A DNA stretch of 64,000 nucleotides from Varibaculum cambriense (GCF_022133705.1 NZ_JAKNHJ010000008.1:45659-109658); one strand, 5' to 3'. Counted from the stretch's first letter, positions 48,125 to 58,208 are shown. The notes: generated by a model from the letters alone, not told the origin. Numbers and translations are program-made.

Positions 48125-48791
48125 TGACGCGACTTTGATCCGGGAGGGCTTAGCGGGGCTACTGGAGCGACTAGGGAATCAAGTAATCGCTCAAGCCGAG
48201 GACGCGCCCTCCCTGATAACAGCGGTTGATCAGGTCTATAGCGGCGACCAGGTTCCCGATGTGTTGATAACCGATGTGCGAATGCCTCCGGGTATGAGTG
48301 ACGATGGCTTGCGCGCCGCCGTACAAATTCGGGAAAAATATCCTGACCTGGGAATCATGGTTCTCAGCCAGTATGTGGCTCCGGCTTATGCGGCTCAGCT
48401 TTTTAGTTCCGAACAGTTTTCACTGCCGGGAAATCATGCGGGTGGTACCGGTTACCTGTTAAAAGAGCGGGTCTCGCGGGTGGCAGATTTTTTGAACGCT
48501 TTGCAGACCGTAGCCGATGGCGGGGTAGTGGTGGATCCGGAAGTAGCGGTCAAGTTGGTGCGGGAACGCGGTTCTGCTCTTTCTAGTCTTACTCCTCGCG
48601 AAAGCGAAGTTTTAGAGCTGATGGCGCAAGGTTTAGCGAATGAGGAAATCGCGGCGAAACTGTTTCTATCCGGGGCGTCGGTGGCTAAACATATTGCGAA
48701 TGTGTTCATGAAGTTGGGTCTAACCCCAGATGAACCCAACCGCCGGGTGAGAGCCGTCCTCGCCTACTTGACCGCCACCGGCTTGCGGTAG
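48105..48791 (+). CDS. NarL/LuxR-family response regulator
   Basis: 228 residues. The receiver domain begins KIILADDATLIREGL with the phosphorylation site Asp57 (LITDVRMPP). A LuxR-type HTH lies at about 160-225 (LTPRESEVLELMAQGLANEE and SVAKHIANVFMKLGL). I chose the TTG at 48105 because GAGGAGG lies 6 bp before it; an upstream TTG at 48090 would overlap that site. It is cotranscribed with the kinase and probably controls the divergent ABC operon. A loop before the HTH (SSEQFSLPGNHAGGT) is somewhat longer than average. Confidence 0.93.
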   Translation: MKIILADDATLIREGLAGLLERLGNQVIAQAEDAPSLITAVDQVYSGDQVPDVLITDVRMPPGMSDDGLRAAVQIREKYPDLGIMVLSQYVAPAYAAQLFSSEQFSLPGNHAGGTGYLLKERVSRVADFLNALQTVADGGVVVDPEVAVKLVRERGSALSSLTPRESEVLELMAQGLANEEIAAKLFLSGASVAKHIANVFMKLGLTPDEPNRRVRAVLAYLTATGLR

Positions 48792-48858
48792 GTACGCGAA
48801 CCGGTGGTTCCCGTTTTGAGCAGTGGAAATAAGCTTAAAACAGTTTAGCCAACCGCGT

Positions 48859-50040
48859 TTAACTCTCTATTATGGCTGGCTCGATTTCTTCACCCTGCCT
48901 AAATAGTCGTTGTATCTGATAATCAGAATCTAAGAGCATAAAGCTAGGTTTGCAGCCAGCAGTAAAACGAGTAGTTACCCCGGGAGCGTCCTCGGGAATA
49001 GAGGCTGCCTGTACCGGGGTGCCCACGCAGGCACGAATCAGTTTCGCTAGGGGGATTTGTCCGCGCCGAGCAAAGAGGGCGAACTGATTGAGCAGGCAGG
49101 AAGCCCCACCCGAGAGGGTATCGGTTCCATCCAGATAGCAGGCTCCGTTCTTTACTTCAACCTTTAATCCTCCCAGAGTGTATTTACCGGGGGGCATACA
49201 GGCGGCCGCCAGCGCATCGGTTACAAAGAATAGGGAAGCGTCGGGGAAAGTAGCGAACATATCTTCCACCAGTTCTGGTTTCAAATGATGTCCATCAGCG
49301 ATAACCTCAACACCTGCTGTTCTGTCTTTTGCCGATCGTAAGAACTCGATAATCGGACCGGGAGAACGGTGGTTAATCGGGGACATGGCGTTAAACAGGT
49401 GAGTAACAGTTTGCGCGTATCCCTGCCAGTTAAGTTCGCTGGCGGTTTTAACCGTGTAATCCAAAGCTAGGCGGGCTTGATCCTCGTTACAGGAAGTGTG
49501 ACCCCAGGAGGGAACCGCTCCATATTTGAGTAACAGTTTCGCCGCCTCGAGGGCATTATCGGTTTCCGGTGCGATAGTCATGGTTTTAAACCAGCCTTGA
49601 CCAGCCTGAAGCCAAGATTCAAGCTCCGTTAAATCAGCTGGGCGGATAACTTCTGGGTTTTGCGCCCCACATTTTGCTTTCGAGATAAAAGGACCTTCTA
49701 AATGCAAACCCGCAAGCTCGCCTTTTTCGCAGAAAGGAACCAGAGCTTTGATATAGGGCAGGGGGTCTGCCAGAGAAACCAGAGAAGCAAATAGGGCGGT
49801 TGTGCCTCCGCTGCGGTGAGCTTTAATCGCGGTAGCTATTTCCTCGGGGTTAGTGGTGTCGGGGAAAGAAAATCCGCCACCTCCATGGCAGTGAACATCG
49901 ACAAAACCGGGAACAATGAGCGGCCAATTTGCGTCAGGAGTTCCCGGACTGACCTCTGCTAACTGGTTGCCATCTAGAACTAGTCCGCTTCCAATCTGGT
50001 TTCCGAAACCATCAAAAACTCGCCCTTTTATCGTGGTCAT
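48859..50040 (-). CDS. nagA: N-acetylglucosamine-6-phosphate deacetylase
   Basis: A 393-residue amidohydrolase converting GlcNAc-6-P to GlcN-6-P, a step of amino-sugar and sialic acid breakdown. The metal motif is VDVHCHGGGGFSFPD, ligand/catalytic positions include HLEGPF, WGHTSC and FVTDALAAA, and the usual GGASCLLNQ segment is present. The ATG at 50040 follows GGGAGCAACCGAG; a TTG at 50055 is less likely. nagB is not in the window. The 250-bp gap upstream separates it from a divergent nucleotidyltransferase and sugar importer. Confidence 0.94.
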   Translation of the reverse strand: MTTIKGRVFDGFGNQIGSGLVLDGNQLAEVSPGTPDANWPLIVPGFVDVHCHGGGGFSFPDTTNPEEIATAIKAHRSGGTTALFASLVSLADPLPYIKALVPFCEKGELAGLHLEGPFISKAKCGAQNPEVIRPADLTELESWLQAGQGWFKTMTIAPETDNALEAAKLLLKYGAVPSWGHTSCNEDQARLALDYTVKTASELNWQGYAQTVTHLFNAMSPINHRSPGPIIEFLRSAKDRTAGVEVIADGHHLKPELVEDMFATFPDASLFFVTDALAAACMPPGKYTLGGLKVEVKNGACYLDGTDTLSGGASCLLNQFALFARRGQIPLAKLIRACVGTPVQAASIPEDAPGVTTRFTAGCKPSFMLLDSDYQIQRLFRQGEEIEPAIIES

Positions 50041-50290
50041 CTCGGTTGCTCCCAACGCCGCTGTTAAAGTTCAAACACTCTAACTCTACGCCGGCTGCTG
50101 CACCTTAACAATGCTGCTAGTAAGGGAAACAGCCAGGTTAATAAGGATGCTGGCTATTGATAGTTCATCAAAATTGGGTTTTTCCACTTCTATTGGGTAT
50201 TTGTTTACCAGGTTCGCAAGGTGGTGAGGCTATCTAGCTTGTTAGTATTGAGTAGTAGTTTTTCAAAATCTGGTTTCAAAGGTGATTAAT

Positions 50291-51094
50291 ATGGCGGTTA
50301 CTAAAGCAGTTATTTTGGCTCGCGGACTAGGTACCCGGATGCGCGCAAATGACGAATCTACTAATCTGTCTGGCGAACAAGCCGCCGCCGCTTCGGCAGG
50401 TACCAAGGGATTAATTAACGTCGGACGACCTTTCTTAGATTACGTAATCAGCGCCTTTGCTGATGCTGGAATTAAAAAGGTCTGCCTGGTAATCGGTCCA
50501 GAACATGATGCGTTTCGTAACTACTATGACAACGTAGAAAAGAATCGGGTAACCATCACCTATGCAATTCAAGAAGAGCCGTTAGGAACGGCAAATGCGG
50601 TCGCGGCTGCCGCAGATTTTATTGGTGAAGATCGCTCCTTGGTTTTAAACTCTGATAACTACTACCCCTTGCCGGTATTAAAGCAATTGGTGCAAGCCCC
50701 GGGCCTCGCGGTAGCCGGGTTTTCGCGGGCAGAGTTAATCGCGAACTCTAATATCGAGGCAGAACGGGTGAAATCTTATGCGATTATGGATGTTGGGGAT
50801 GGGGTGTTGCAGAACATTATTGAAAAGCCCTCTGACGCAGAAATGGCAGCCCATCCTGATGCCCCAGTCAATATGAATTGTTGGCTATTCGATCAGAGTG
50901 TTATCACCGCTTGCGAAAGTATTGAACCCTCGGTGAGGGGAGAATACGAACTGACGGACGCAGTACGGTACCTGATTAGAAACGATTCCAACATTGAGGT
51001 CGTTCCAGTGGCTTGTGGGGTGCTGGATATGTCCTCCCGTAAAGATATAGGTGCGATTAAAGACGCTTTGCAGGACGTGGAGGTTAGTCTTTAA
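50291..51094 (+). CDS. sugar nucleotidyltransferase (NTP_transferase family)
   Basis: About 267 residues of the RmlA/GlmU-N fold. The nucleotide-binding signature is near the start (AVILARGLGTRMR), then a Lys-containing KGLINVGRPFLDYVI segment, QEEPLGTANAV and the metal-binding Asp in VLNSDNYYPLP. It lacks the C-terminal acyltransferase helix of GlmU. The sugar is not identifiable; the location before a sugar-binding protein gene suggests activation of, or a link to, an imported sugar. ATG at 50291 follows AAAGGTGATTA; an upstream GTG at 50282 is possible. Confidence 0.8.
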   Translation: MAVTKAVILARGLGTRMRANDESTNLSGEQAAAASAGTKGLINVGRPFLDYVISAFADAGIKKVCLVIGPEHDAFRNYYDNVEKNRVTITYAIQEEPLGTANAVAAAADFIGEDRSLVLNSDNYYPLPVLKQLVQAPGLAVAGFSRAELIANSNIEAERVKSYAIMDVGDGVLQNIIEKPSDAEMAAHPDAPVNMNCWLFDQSVITACESIEPSVRGEYELTDAVRYLIRNDSNIEVVPVACGVLDMSSRKDIGAIKDALQDVEVSL

Positions 51095-51159
51095 GGACCT
51101 TAGGCAATCAGAAAGTTCTGTCTCCGTATGTCAACTTAGTTTGGTATTTTTTTAGCTAC

Positions 51160-51223
51160 GAAAATATTTCATTTTCATATCAAATTCGGGAAAATTTCAG
51201 GGAGAATCCAGTTTTGCTATAAT
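51160..51223 (+). promoter_or_regulatory. candidate promoter and dyads of the sugar-binding protein gene
   Basis: TATAAT at 51218-51223 has TTTCAG 17 bp upstream (51195-51200) as a weak -35. Two GAAA-N-TTTC dyads (GAAAATATTTC 51160-51170; GAAAATTTC 51190-51198) precede or overlap it and could be repressor sites. The gene starts at 51283. Confidence 0.45.
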
Positions 51224-51282
51224 CCTTAGTGAGTTTTCAATGACTCGCATTGTAGCGGGTCAGCTCAACAAGGAGGTTTGAT

Positions 51283-52572
51283 TTGTCGCGTAAGCTAAAA
51301 CGGAGTATTGCTCTCGCTGGCGTAGTCGCAATGGCATCATTGGGGCTAGCTGCCTGTGGCGGTGCTGATGACAAAGCCGGTTCTGCAGACAGCAACGAAA
51401 AGGTAGAAATTGAATACCTACACCGTCTTGACAATGCCGATGATGCAGTAAAAGTTCAGACGATTGTTGATAAATGGAATAAAGAAAACCCGAACATTAA
51501 GGTAACCCCGAAGAAATTTGATGGTAAAGCTCAAGAGCTAATCAAGAAAGTACAGACTGACACTGACGCAAAGAATGCGCCTTGTCTGTACCAGGCCGGT
51601 TACGCTGACTTGGCCGAACTTTACGTAAAGGGTCTAGTACAGGACGTTAGCAAGTATGCTACCCAGTACAAAGACAAGTACCTGCCCGGTCCGTTCGATT
51701 CGATGGCGGTAGACGGAAAGTACCTAGGACTTCCGCAGGATACCGGCCCGCTGGTCTACTTCTACAACAAAGCAGAATTCGACAAGCTGGGTCTGAAAGT
51801 ACCCACCACTTGGGAAGAATTCACCACCACCGCGAAAGCTGCCGCTGAAAAAGGCAAGTACATCGTGGCCTACGAAGGTGACGAGGGTGCCCAGATCTTC
51901 TCCGCTATGACTGCCGCCGCTGGTGGTCAGTGGTTCGGGGTAGAAGGCGATGCCTGGAAAGTTGATACCACCGATGAAGGCTCTGCGTCCGTTGCTGCTT
52001 TGTGGCAGAAACTACTTGACGAAAAGTCTGCAAAAGTAGTTGGTCGCTGGGCTGACGAATGGGCTCCTGCTGTTCAGAAGGGCGAAATCATCGGTACTAT
52101 CGGTGCCGCTTGGGAAGCTCCGCTGATCGCTGGTGACGCTCCTGACCAGTCCGGTCAATGGGCTATTGCTCAGCTACCTGGTGGCGCATCCGGCCCCGAC
52201 GGTGGTTCCGGTGTAGTAGTTTCCAAGACCTGTGAGCATCCTGAACAGGCCATGAAGTTCAACGCTTGGTTTAACGAGCAGGTTGATGATCTAGCCAGCC
52301 AGGGTCTGGTTGTAGCTGCGAAAGCAACTCCTAAAGCTCCTGATTACGCGAAGTTCTATGGCGGCCAGGACGTAATTAAAGAGTTCACTACTGCTAACAC
52401 CAATATGAAACCGTTCACCTTCCCGCCCAGCTGGTCGGTACCTCAGGGTTACCTCAGTGGTGAAGGCGGCGCTGCTGCTGGAGACGGCACCATGAAGGTT
52501 GCAGACGTGTTCAAGAATTCGGGCGATCAGCTCAAGGACGCCTTGAAGAAACTGAATCTGGAAGTTAAGTAA
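51283..52572 (+). CDS. sugar ABC transporter substrate-binding lipoprotein
   Basis: A 429-residue extracytoplasmic solute-binding protein of the maltose/oligosaccharide class. The signal peptide ends in a lipobox, GLAAC, with Cys25 as lipid-modified residue. The mature part has the usual two-lobed pattern (PQDTGPLVYFYNKAEFDKLG, WADEWAPAVQKGEI, a Trp/Tyr-rich sugar site near FPPSWSVPQGYL). The start is TTG with a strong AAGGAGG. A hairpin after the gene precedes two permease genes; no ATPase gene is present, so a shared MsiK/UgpC-like ATPase elsewhere is likely. Confidence 0.93.
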   Translation: MSRKLKRSIALAGVVAMASLGLAACGGADDKAGSADSNEKVEIEYLHRLDNADDAVKVQTIVDKWNKENPNIKVTPKKFDGKAQELIKKVQTDTDAKNAPCLYQAGYADLAELYVKGLVQDVSKYATQYKDKYLPGPFDSMAVDGKYLGLPQDTGPLVYFYNKAEFDKLGLKVPTTWEEFTTTAKAAAEKGKYIVAYEGDEGAQIFSAMTAAAGGQWFGVEGDAWKVDTTDEGSASVAALWQKLLDEKSAKVVGRWADEWAPAVQKGEIIGTIGAAWEAPLIAGDAPDQSGQWAIAQLPGGASGPDGGSGVVVSKTCEHPEQAMKFNAWFNEQVDDLASQGLVVAAKATPKAPDYAKFYGGQDVIKEFTTANTNMKPFTFPPSWSVPQGYLSGEGGAAAGDGTMKVADVFKNSGDQLKDALKKLNLEVK

Positions 52573-52628
52573 CTAAGTTTCAGGCTTAGTTGATGTTCTT
52601 GGATACCGGATGTACCCACGTAACATCA

Positions 52629-52667
52629 GGGAGGCACCTACCATCCCGCAAAGTTGGTAGGTGCCTC
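52629..52667 (+). terminator. hairpin between binding-protein and permease genes
   Basis: A perfect 14-bp stem (GGAGGCACCTACCA, 52629-52642, with 52654-52667) followed by ATTTCTATAT. Partial termination here would give more binding protein than permease. Confidence 0.75.
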
Positions 52668-52816
52668 CATTTCTATATCTGATATTTCGTAGATTATTTT
52701 TACGGATTTCAGACCGTATTACCGTATATCCCAAACTGTTGAATGAAATAAAATATACGCATCCACTTTCTGGTGCATACCAATAATCTTTAATACAAAT
52801 ACGTGGGGATTTAAGC

Positions 52817-53824
52817 ATGAGTGCTACTAAAGTAAAAAAGCGTGAACCAGCAGGTAATGCTGATACGCTCCCACCTGAGGCAGGGGTCGCAAAGGAGCGA
52901 AAGACGCCTCGAGCAAGAAAGGAAGCGTTGACGGGCTGGGCGTTTATGGCTCCGTTTACGATTCTGTTCCTGTTTATTTTTATCCTGCCGATTTGCATAT
53001 CGGTATTTTCTAGTTTTTTCCAAGTTAAAACACAAGGTGGCGGCGCATTCGGTGGGGGTGAATCTCAGAGTGTTTTCGTCGGTCTCGAGAATTATCAATA
53101 CGTTATTTTCTCCGGAGCCTTCTGGGCAGGAATCGGCCGAGTTATCCTGTACACCATAGTGCAGGTACCAGTGATGATTATCGCTGCTCTCGCTTTGGCG
53201 CTACTCATTGATTCCCTAATCGTTCGCCACGTAACTGTTTTCCGTTTAGGTTGGTTCTTGCCCTATGCGGTACCAGGGGTAGTTGCCGCTATTATTTGGT
53301 TGTGTATTTATACCCCGGAAGTCTCTCCGCTTAACTCCCTGGTCGAGGCTTTCGGCGGAGACCTTACTATTAACTTCTTTGGCAAGAAAATGATTTTGCT
53401 TTCCATGGCCAACATGACTACCTGGACCTTTACCGGCTACAATATGTTGATTTTCCTGGCAGCTTTGCAAGCTATTCCCCATGATTTGTATGAGGCGGCT
53501 CGTCTTGATGGCGCCAGTAGCTTCCAGATTGTCACCAAGATTAAAATCCCGATGGTGCGGGGAGCAGCCCTGCTGGCAATCCTGCTGTCTATTGTGGGAA
53601 CGATTCAGCTGTACAACGAGCCAGCGGTGATGGAAACCAGTCAAAAGTGGATGGGCTCTGCCTATACACCGATGATGATGGCGCTTAATACCGCGAAAGG
53701 ATATATGTCGCCTTCAGGGGACGGGCCGGCGTCTGCAATCGCCATCGTTATGGCACTAATCGCCGGTATTTTGGCAGTTGCTTATTTCTTAGCCGATCGG
53801 AAACTAGGTGGTAGTAATGACTAA
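52817..53824 (+). CDS. sugar ABC transporter permease (MalF type)
   Basis: A 335-residue inner-membrane permease with six or seven helices. A basic, Pro-rich cytoplasmic N-terminus of about 40 residues precedes the first helix. The EAA loop that docks the ATPase reads EAARLDGASSFQIVTKIKIP. The ATG follows GGGGATTTAAGC. It overlaps the next permease gene by 8 bp. Together with the binding lipoprotein upstream it forms a carbohydrate (CUT1) importer. The exact sugar is not evident. Confidence 0.92.
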   Translation: MSATKVKKREPAGNADTLPPEAGVAKERKTPRARKEALTGWAFMAPFTILFLFIFILPICISVFSSFFQVKTQGGGAFGGGESQSVFVGLENYQYVIFSGAFWAGIGRVILYTIVQVPVMIIAALALALLIDSLIVRHVTVFRLGWFLPYAVPGVVAAIIWLCIYTPEVSPLNSLVEAFGGDLTINFFGKKMILLSMANMTTWTFTGYNMLIFLAALQAIPHDLYEAARLDGASSFQIVTKIKIPMVRGAALLAILLSIVGTIQLYNEPAVMETSQKWMGSAYTPMMMALNTAKGYMSPSGDGPASAIAIVMALIAGILAVAYFLADRKLGGSND

Positions 53825-54749
53825 GAAAACCGCTGTTACCCCTGGTGGGGTCGAGTATCGTCCCTCTATCAAGGGCTTACAATCACGATCCTTGAAACCG
53901 GCAATGTGGTCGAAAATCCTTGCCATATTGGTGATGGTAATCGTCCTAATCTATTTCATTTTCCCGATTTACTGGGTGATTATCGCTTCTACCAAATCTA
54001 ATGCCGAGATTTCCGGATCCTTCGGTTTCTGGTTCGCTCCGCATGATGATTCTGGGTCTGTTTGGGAAAGTACCAAAGCTAACTATGCTGGGCTTTTGGG
54101 ATGGACCAAGAACATGGTTTGGCGCTGGATTGGTAACTCCCTGTTCTACTCAACCGTTGCTGCCACCATCGGAACCCTGGTAAGTGTTATGGCGGGCTAC
54201 GCACTGGCGAAGTTCAAATTCCCCTTTAAGAACGGTACTGCCGGGATTATCATGGCCGGTCTGCTGATGCCGGTTTCGATTCTGACCGTTCCTATGTATG
54301 TGATGTTCTTGCACATGGGACTGAATAACACGATGGCATCGATCATTGTTCCCTGCTGTGTATCGCCATTCGGGGTATTCCTAGGGCGCGTATATGCCCA
54401 GACTTCGGTACCAACCGAGCTGCTGGAAGCAGCCCGGATCGATGGGGCAGGAGAATTCCGGATCTTCTTCGGGATGGTTTTGCGTCTACTAGCACCCGCT
54501 ATGGTGACGATCTTCCTGTTTATCTTCGTAGCTACTTGGAATAACTTCGTGCTGCCACAGCTGATGATTTCCTCCGAAGAGCTTAAACCGATCACCTTGG
54601 GTCTATATGGTATGGCTTCCTACTTCGCGCCGCCCTATGGACAAATGATGATGGCATCGTTGTTCGGTATTATTCCGCTGATTGTGCTGTTCCTGGTACT
54701 GCAAAAGTACTGGCAGTCTGGTCTGGCAGCTGGTGCGGTGAAGGGATAA
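53817..54749 (+). CDS. sugar ABC transporter permease (MalG type)
   Basis: A 310-residue permease with about six helices and the EAA loop EAARIDGAGEFRIFFGMVLR. The ATG at 53817 follows GGTGGTAGTA and overlaps the end of the MalF-type gene by 8 bp; upstream GTG at 53808 is less likely. The pair should form the channel of the CUT1 importer with a shared ATPase. A strong terminator follows 41 bp after the stop. Confidence 0.92.
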   Translation: MTKKTAVTPGGVEYRPSIKGLQSRSLKPAMWSKILAILVMVIVLIYFIFPIYWVIIASTKSNAEISGSFGFWFAPHDDSGSVWESTKANYAGLLGWTKNMVWRWIGNSLFYSTVAATIGTLVSVMAGYALAKFKFPFKNGTAGIIMAGLLMPVSILTVPMYVMFLHMGLNNTMASIIVPCCVSPFGVFLGRVYAQTSVPTELLEAARIDGAGEFRIFFGMVLRLLAPAMVTIFLFIFVATWNNFVLPQLMISSEELKPITLGLYGMASYFAPPYGQMMMASLFGIIPLIVLFLVLQKYWQSGLAAGAVKG

Positions 54750-54789
54750 ACAGATTAGTTCCTTATAGCATCTGCTAGATGCTCATCTA

Positions 54790-54832
54790 AATAAAGGTGG
54801 GAGGCTCGAAAATCGAGCCTCCCACCTTTATT
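54790..54832 (+). terminator. terminator of the sugar ABC operon
   Basis: A perfect 20-bp stem (54790-54809 with 54813-54832) and AAA loop; the downstream arm ends in TTTATT followed by T. The remaining gap to 55041 shows no gene. Confidence 0.9.
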
Positions 54833-55040
54833 TGCCCTGGGAACCCAACTCTTCCCGTGTACTAGTTTTTGGGCTACGTTAGCGTTACTGGTGATGCTGC
54901 CGGTCTTTAGGAGAGTAGGCTAAGGCTATTGCATAGCGCGCTGGAGGCACTGTTTTCAGTCTCATTTATCCTCGCTGCTACTTAGGGGCAATCTGTCGAA
55001 TTAATATAGATAGACTTAGGGGAAAGGCTGAATCTAGCTA

Positions 55041-56402
55041 TTGTTGTGCAATCTTTCGTATCCTTATCTGGTGCACAATGATAATCCCGAATACTCTCCT
55101 TCGATCCTACGTCGCTTAAACCCAGAAGTACTGGCACCAGCCGGTAATCTCGATACCCTAAAAACTGCTATCGATTTCGGGGCAGACGCGGTTTATTGCG
55201 GCGGGAAAGCTTTCGGGATGCGCGCGGCTCCCCGCAATTTCAGTCTCGAAGATTTCGAGGACGCGACTACCTATGCTCACCAGCGAGGGGCGCGGGTTTA
55301 TGTAACCTGCAATATCTTGCCGGACAGTGACGAAGTTGTAGCCATGAACGAATATATGGGGCAGCTGGGAGAGATTGGGGTAGACGCCCTCATAGTTACC
55401 GATATCGGGGTTTTAATGGCAGCGCGCCGGGTTGCTCCCGATACGGATATTCATATCTCCACTCAGGCGGGAGTGACCAACTATCAGGCAGCTGAAGCCT
55501 TAGCAGCCCTGGGGGCTAGCCGGGTAGTCCTGGCACGAGAACTTGATTTACCGGCAATCCGGATGCTGCGCGCTCACGTTTCCCCTGAACTTGAGATTGA
55601 AGCATTTGTACACGGCTCAATGTGTATGGCGTTTTCGGGGCGCTGTCTGATTTCCCAACACACCACCGGGCGAGACGCTAACCACGGGGACTGCGTGCAA
55701 GCATGTCGCTATAAATACCACGTGGTGGAAGAGAAAAAATCCGGGAACATTATTCCGGTGGAAGTAACCGATCAAGGCTCTTTCCTATTCAACTCCCAAG
55801 ATATGAATATGGTCGAACACGTAGCAGACGTGATAGATGCCGGGGTTACCAGCTTAAAGATAGAAGGACGCGCTAAAAGTGCCTACTATGTGGCCGCCAT
55901 GGCGAATGCCTATAAATGCGCGGTTAATGAATATATGGTGCAACGCGGTTTCGAAAATGCGCAAGGGCAAGAACTTAAACCCCTTATTCCCAGTGAAGAG
56001 CCAGGGGACAAGATAGTTCTGCCTGATTGGATTGGCCAAGAGCCCTATAAGGTTACCCATCGGGAATACTCAACCGGTTTTTATTATCCCGAGAACCCGG
56101 CCAGTGAATCCATTACCAAAGGGGGATATATAAATACCTGGCGTTGGTTAGGTAGCGTTCGCGACTACCGAGCAGATGAAGGTCGGGTCTATATATTAGC
56201 GAAAAATAAAATAACCCCCTTGATGCCTATCGAGTTTTTAATTCCTGGTGCAAGGCCGATTGAATACCAAATCCCTGATCATGATTTATGGGATGAATTT
56301 GGGCATGAAGTACCAGAAATCAATCATCCTGCACACGAGTTTTCTTTCCCGTGTCCATTGCCGCTACCAGCTGGGGCAATGATTCGTGCCAAAGTGCGTT
56401 AA
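55041..56402 (+). CDS. U32-family peptidase-like protein (TrhP/YegQ type)
   Basis: A 453-residue protein with the complete U32 signature EAFVHGSMCMAFSGRCLIS and further conserved Cys in DCVQACRYKY. The N-terminus LAPAGNLDTLKTAIDFGADAVYCGG is the family barrel start. Length matches E. coli YegQ/TrhP, which helps hydroxylate uridine 34 in tRNA and needs an Fe-S cluster; that role is inferred from family. The start is uncertain: TTG codons at 55041 and 55044 are used in this call, with GGGGAAAGG about 12 bp before. It faces glpK across a bidirectional terminator. Confidence 0.88.
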   Translation: MLCNLSYPYLVHNDNPEYSPSILRRLNPEVLAPAGNLDTLKTAIDFGADAVYCGGKAFGMRAAPRNFSLEDFEDATTYAHQRGARVYVTCNILPDSDEVVAMNEYMGQLGEIGVDALIVTDIGVLMAARRVAPDTDIHISTQAGVTNYQAAEALAALGASRVVLARELDLPAIRMLRAHVSPELEIEAFVHGSMCMAFSGRCLISQHTTGRDANHGDCVQACRYKYHVVEEKKSGNIIPVEVTDQGSFLFNSQDMNMVEHVADVIDAGVTSLKIEGRAKSAYYVAAMANAYKCAVNEYMVQRGFENAQGQELKPLIPSEEPGDKIVLPDWIGQEPYKVTHREYSTGFYYPENPASESITKGGYINTWRWLGSVRDYRADEGRVYILAKNKITPLMPIEFLIPGARPIEYQIPDHDLWDEFGHEVPEINHPAHEFSFPCPLPLPAGAMIRAKVR

Positions 56403-56490
56403 AGACGGGAAACCCTATCGTTAATAACCCTAAAACTGCGATCGATTGCTGCCGATAGCTACTTAGAAATCCTGGTAACAGAACATTGAA

Positions 56491-56531
56491 AATGCGGGTT
56501 CGGAAAACAATAGGTTTTCCGAACCCGCATT
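56491..56531. terminator. bidirectional terminator between the U32 gene and glpK
   Basis: A perfect 18-bp stem (AATGCGGGTTCGGAAAAC, 56491-56508, with 56514-56531) and 5-nt loop lie between convergent genes. Confidence 0.88.
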
Positions 56532-56622
56532 AGAGGTTTCACTATTTAATTAATTATTTCAGGTACTACCCCGATATATCAGGCAACTAGCATTTGGTTA
56601 CGTAATCAAAACGCCCTGACAA

Positions 56623-58149
56623 TTAGGCGTTCTCTACATCGGTATCTACCCACTCGAAGGTGCGAGTTACCGCTTTCTTCCATAGACGGTAGTTGCGGTC
56701 GTATTCTTCGCGATCTTTACCCGGCTCCCAGCGTTTGCCTTCTGCCCAGTTATCAATCACGTCCTGTTCACCGTCCCAGAATCCTACGGCGATACCGGCA
56801 GCGTAAGCTGCGCCCAAAGCAGTAGTCTCTAGTACCTGAGGACGAACCAGAGGCACACCCAGCTGGTCAGACTGGAACTGCATAACCATTTCGTCCTTGG
56901 TCATGCCACCATCTACCCGCAGCTCTTTCAGCTCCACGCCCGAGTCCGCTACCATCGCGTCGAATACTTCCCGGGTCTGATACGGGGTTGCTTCCTGTAC
57001 CGCGCGCGCAATGTGTCCCTTGTTGTTGTAGCGGGTTAGACCCACAATCGCACCCCGGGCATCGTCCTTCCAATAGGGGGCAAACAAACCGGAGAATGCA
57101 GGCACAAAGTAAACGCCACCGTTGTCGTCAACTGTGCTGGCCAGCTTCTCGATCTCTTCCGAGCTCTTGATCATTCCCAGGTTGTCGCGCAGCCACTGTA
57201 CCAGCGAGCCTGCAACCGCGATCGAACCCTCTAGGGCGTAAACCGGCTTGTTATCGCCAATCTTGTAAGCAACGGTAGTTAGCAAACCATTTTCAGAAAA
57301 TACCGGTTCTTCACCAGTATTCATTAGCACGAAGCAACCAGTACCGTAGGTGTTCTTGGCCATGCCTTTCTCGAAACAGGCCTGACCGAAAGTAGCAGCC
57401 TGCTGGTCGCCCAAAATACCCGAAATCGGGGTGTCAATCAGCAAGCCGTTCTTACGGCCATAACCGTAGACCTCCGAAGAGGAGCAAATCTCTGGCAGCA
57501 TCGACATGGGAATCCCAAAGTCTTTGCAGATGTCTTCGCGCCACTGGAGGGTGCGAATATCCATCAGCATGGTACGGGAAGCGTTGGTGACATCGGTCTT
57601 GTGCACCCCGCCGTTCACGCCGCCAGTCATATTCCACAGTACCCAGCAGTCGGTGTTACCAAACAGCAGGTCTCCGGCTTCTGCCTTTTCGCGTGCGCCC
57701 TCGACATTATCCAAAATCCACTTGATTTCGGGACCTGAATAGTAGGTAGAAAGGTCAAGCCCGCAAATATCCCGGTACTTTGACATTCCCTCCTCGCCTG
57801 CGAGTTCCCGAATAATCTGCGAGGTGCGGGTATCTTGCCAAACGATCGCGTTATATACCGGCTCGCCAGTATTCTTGTCCCAAACCACTACGGTTTCCCG
57901 CTGGTTGGTGATTCCTACTGCGGCGACCTCATGTCGGTTTACCTGGGCTTTTTGTAGCGCATCAGCCACGCAGGCGCGAATGTTGTCCCAGATTTCAATC
58001 GGGTTGTGCTCAACCCAACCGGCCTTCGGGAAAATCTGTTCGTGTTCTTTTTGTCCTACTGACACGATCTGTCCGCCATGGTCGAACAGGATCGCGCGCG
58101 AGGAGGTTGTCCCCTGGTCAATGGCCATTACATATTTTTTTTCGGTCAT
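56623..58149 (-). CDS. glpK: glycerol kinase
   Basis: A 508-residue FGGY kinase converting glycerol to glycerol-3-phosphate. The N-terminus is canonical ([16 protein letters not shown]), WQDTRTS contacts the substrate, [19 protein letters not shown] and the [20 protein letters not shown] segment (FGGY signature area) are intact. ATG follows AAAGGAAGAAAAGAG. It is the second gene of a glpF-glpK operon, 59 bp after glpF. No glycerol-3-phosphate dehydrogenase is present in the window. Confidence 0.96.
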   Translation of the reverse strand: MTEKKYVMAIDQGTTSSRAILFDHGGQIVSVGQKEHEQIFPKAGWVEHNPIEIWDNIRACVADALQKAQVNRHEVAAVGITNQRETVVVWDKNTGEPVYNAIVWQDTRTSQIIRELAGEEGMSKYRDICGLDLSTYYSGPEIKWILDNVEGAREKAEAGDLLFGNTDCWVLWNMTGGVNGGVHKTDVTNASRTMLMDIRTLQWREDICKDFGIPMSMLPEICSSSEVYGYGRKNGLLIDTPISGILGDQQAATFGQACFEKGMAKNTYGTGCFVLMNTGEEPVFSENGLLTTVAYKIGDNKPVYALEGSIAVAGSLVQWLRDNLGMIKSSEEIEKLASTVDDNGGVYFVPAFSGLFAPYWKDDARGAIVGLTRYNNKGHIARAVQEATPYQTREVFDAMVADSGVELKELRVDGGMTKDEMVMQFQSDQLGVPLVRPQVLETTALGAAYAAGIAVGFWDGEQDVIDNWAEGKRWEPGKDREEYDRNYRLWKKAVTRTFEWVDTDVENA

Positions 58150-58208
58150 ATCTCTTTTCTTCCTTTAGGGTTCTTTCTATTTGTCTTTAAACAGTCTTCC
58201 TAAACTTC

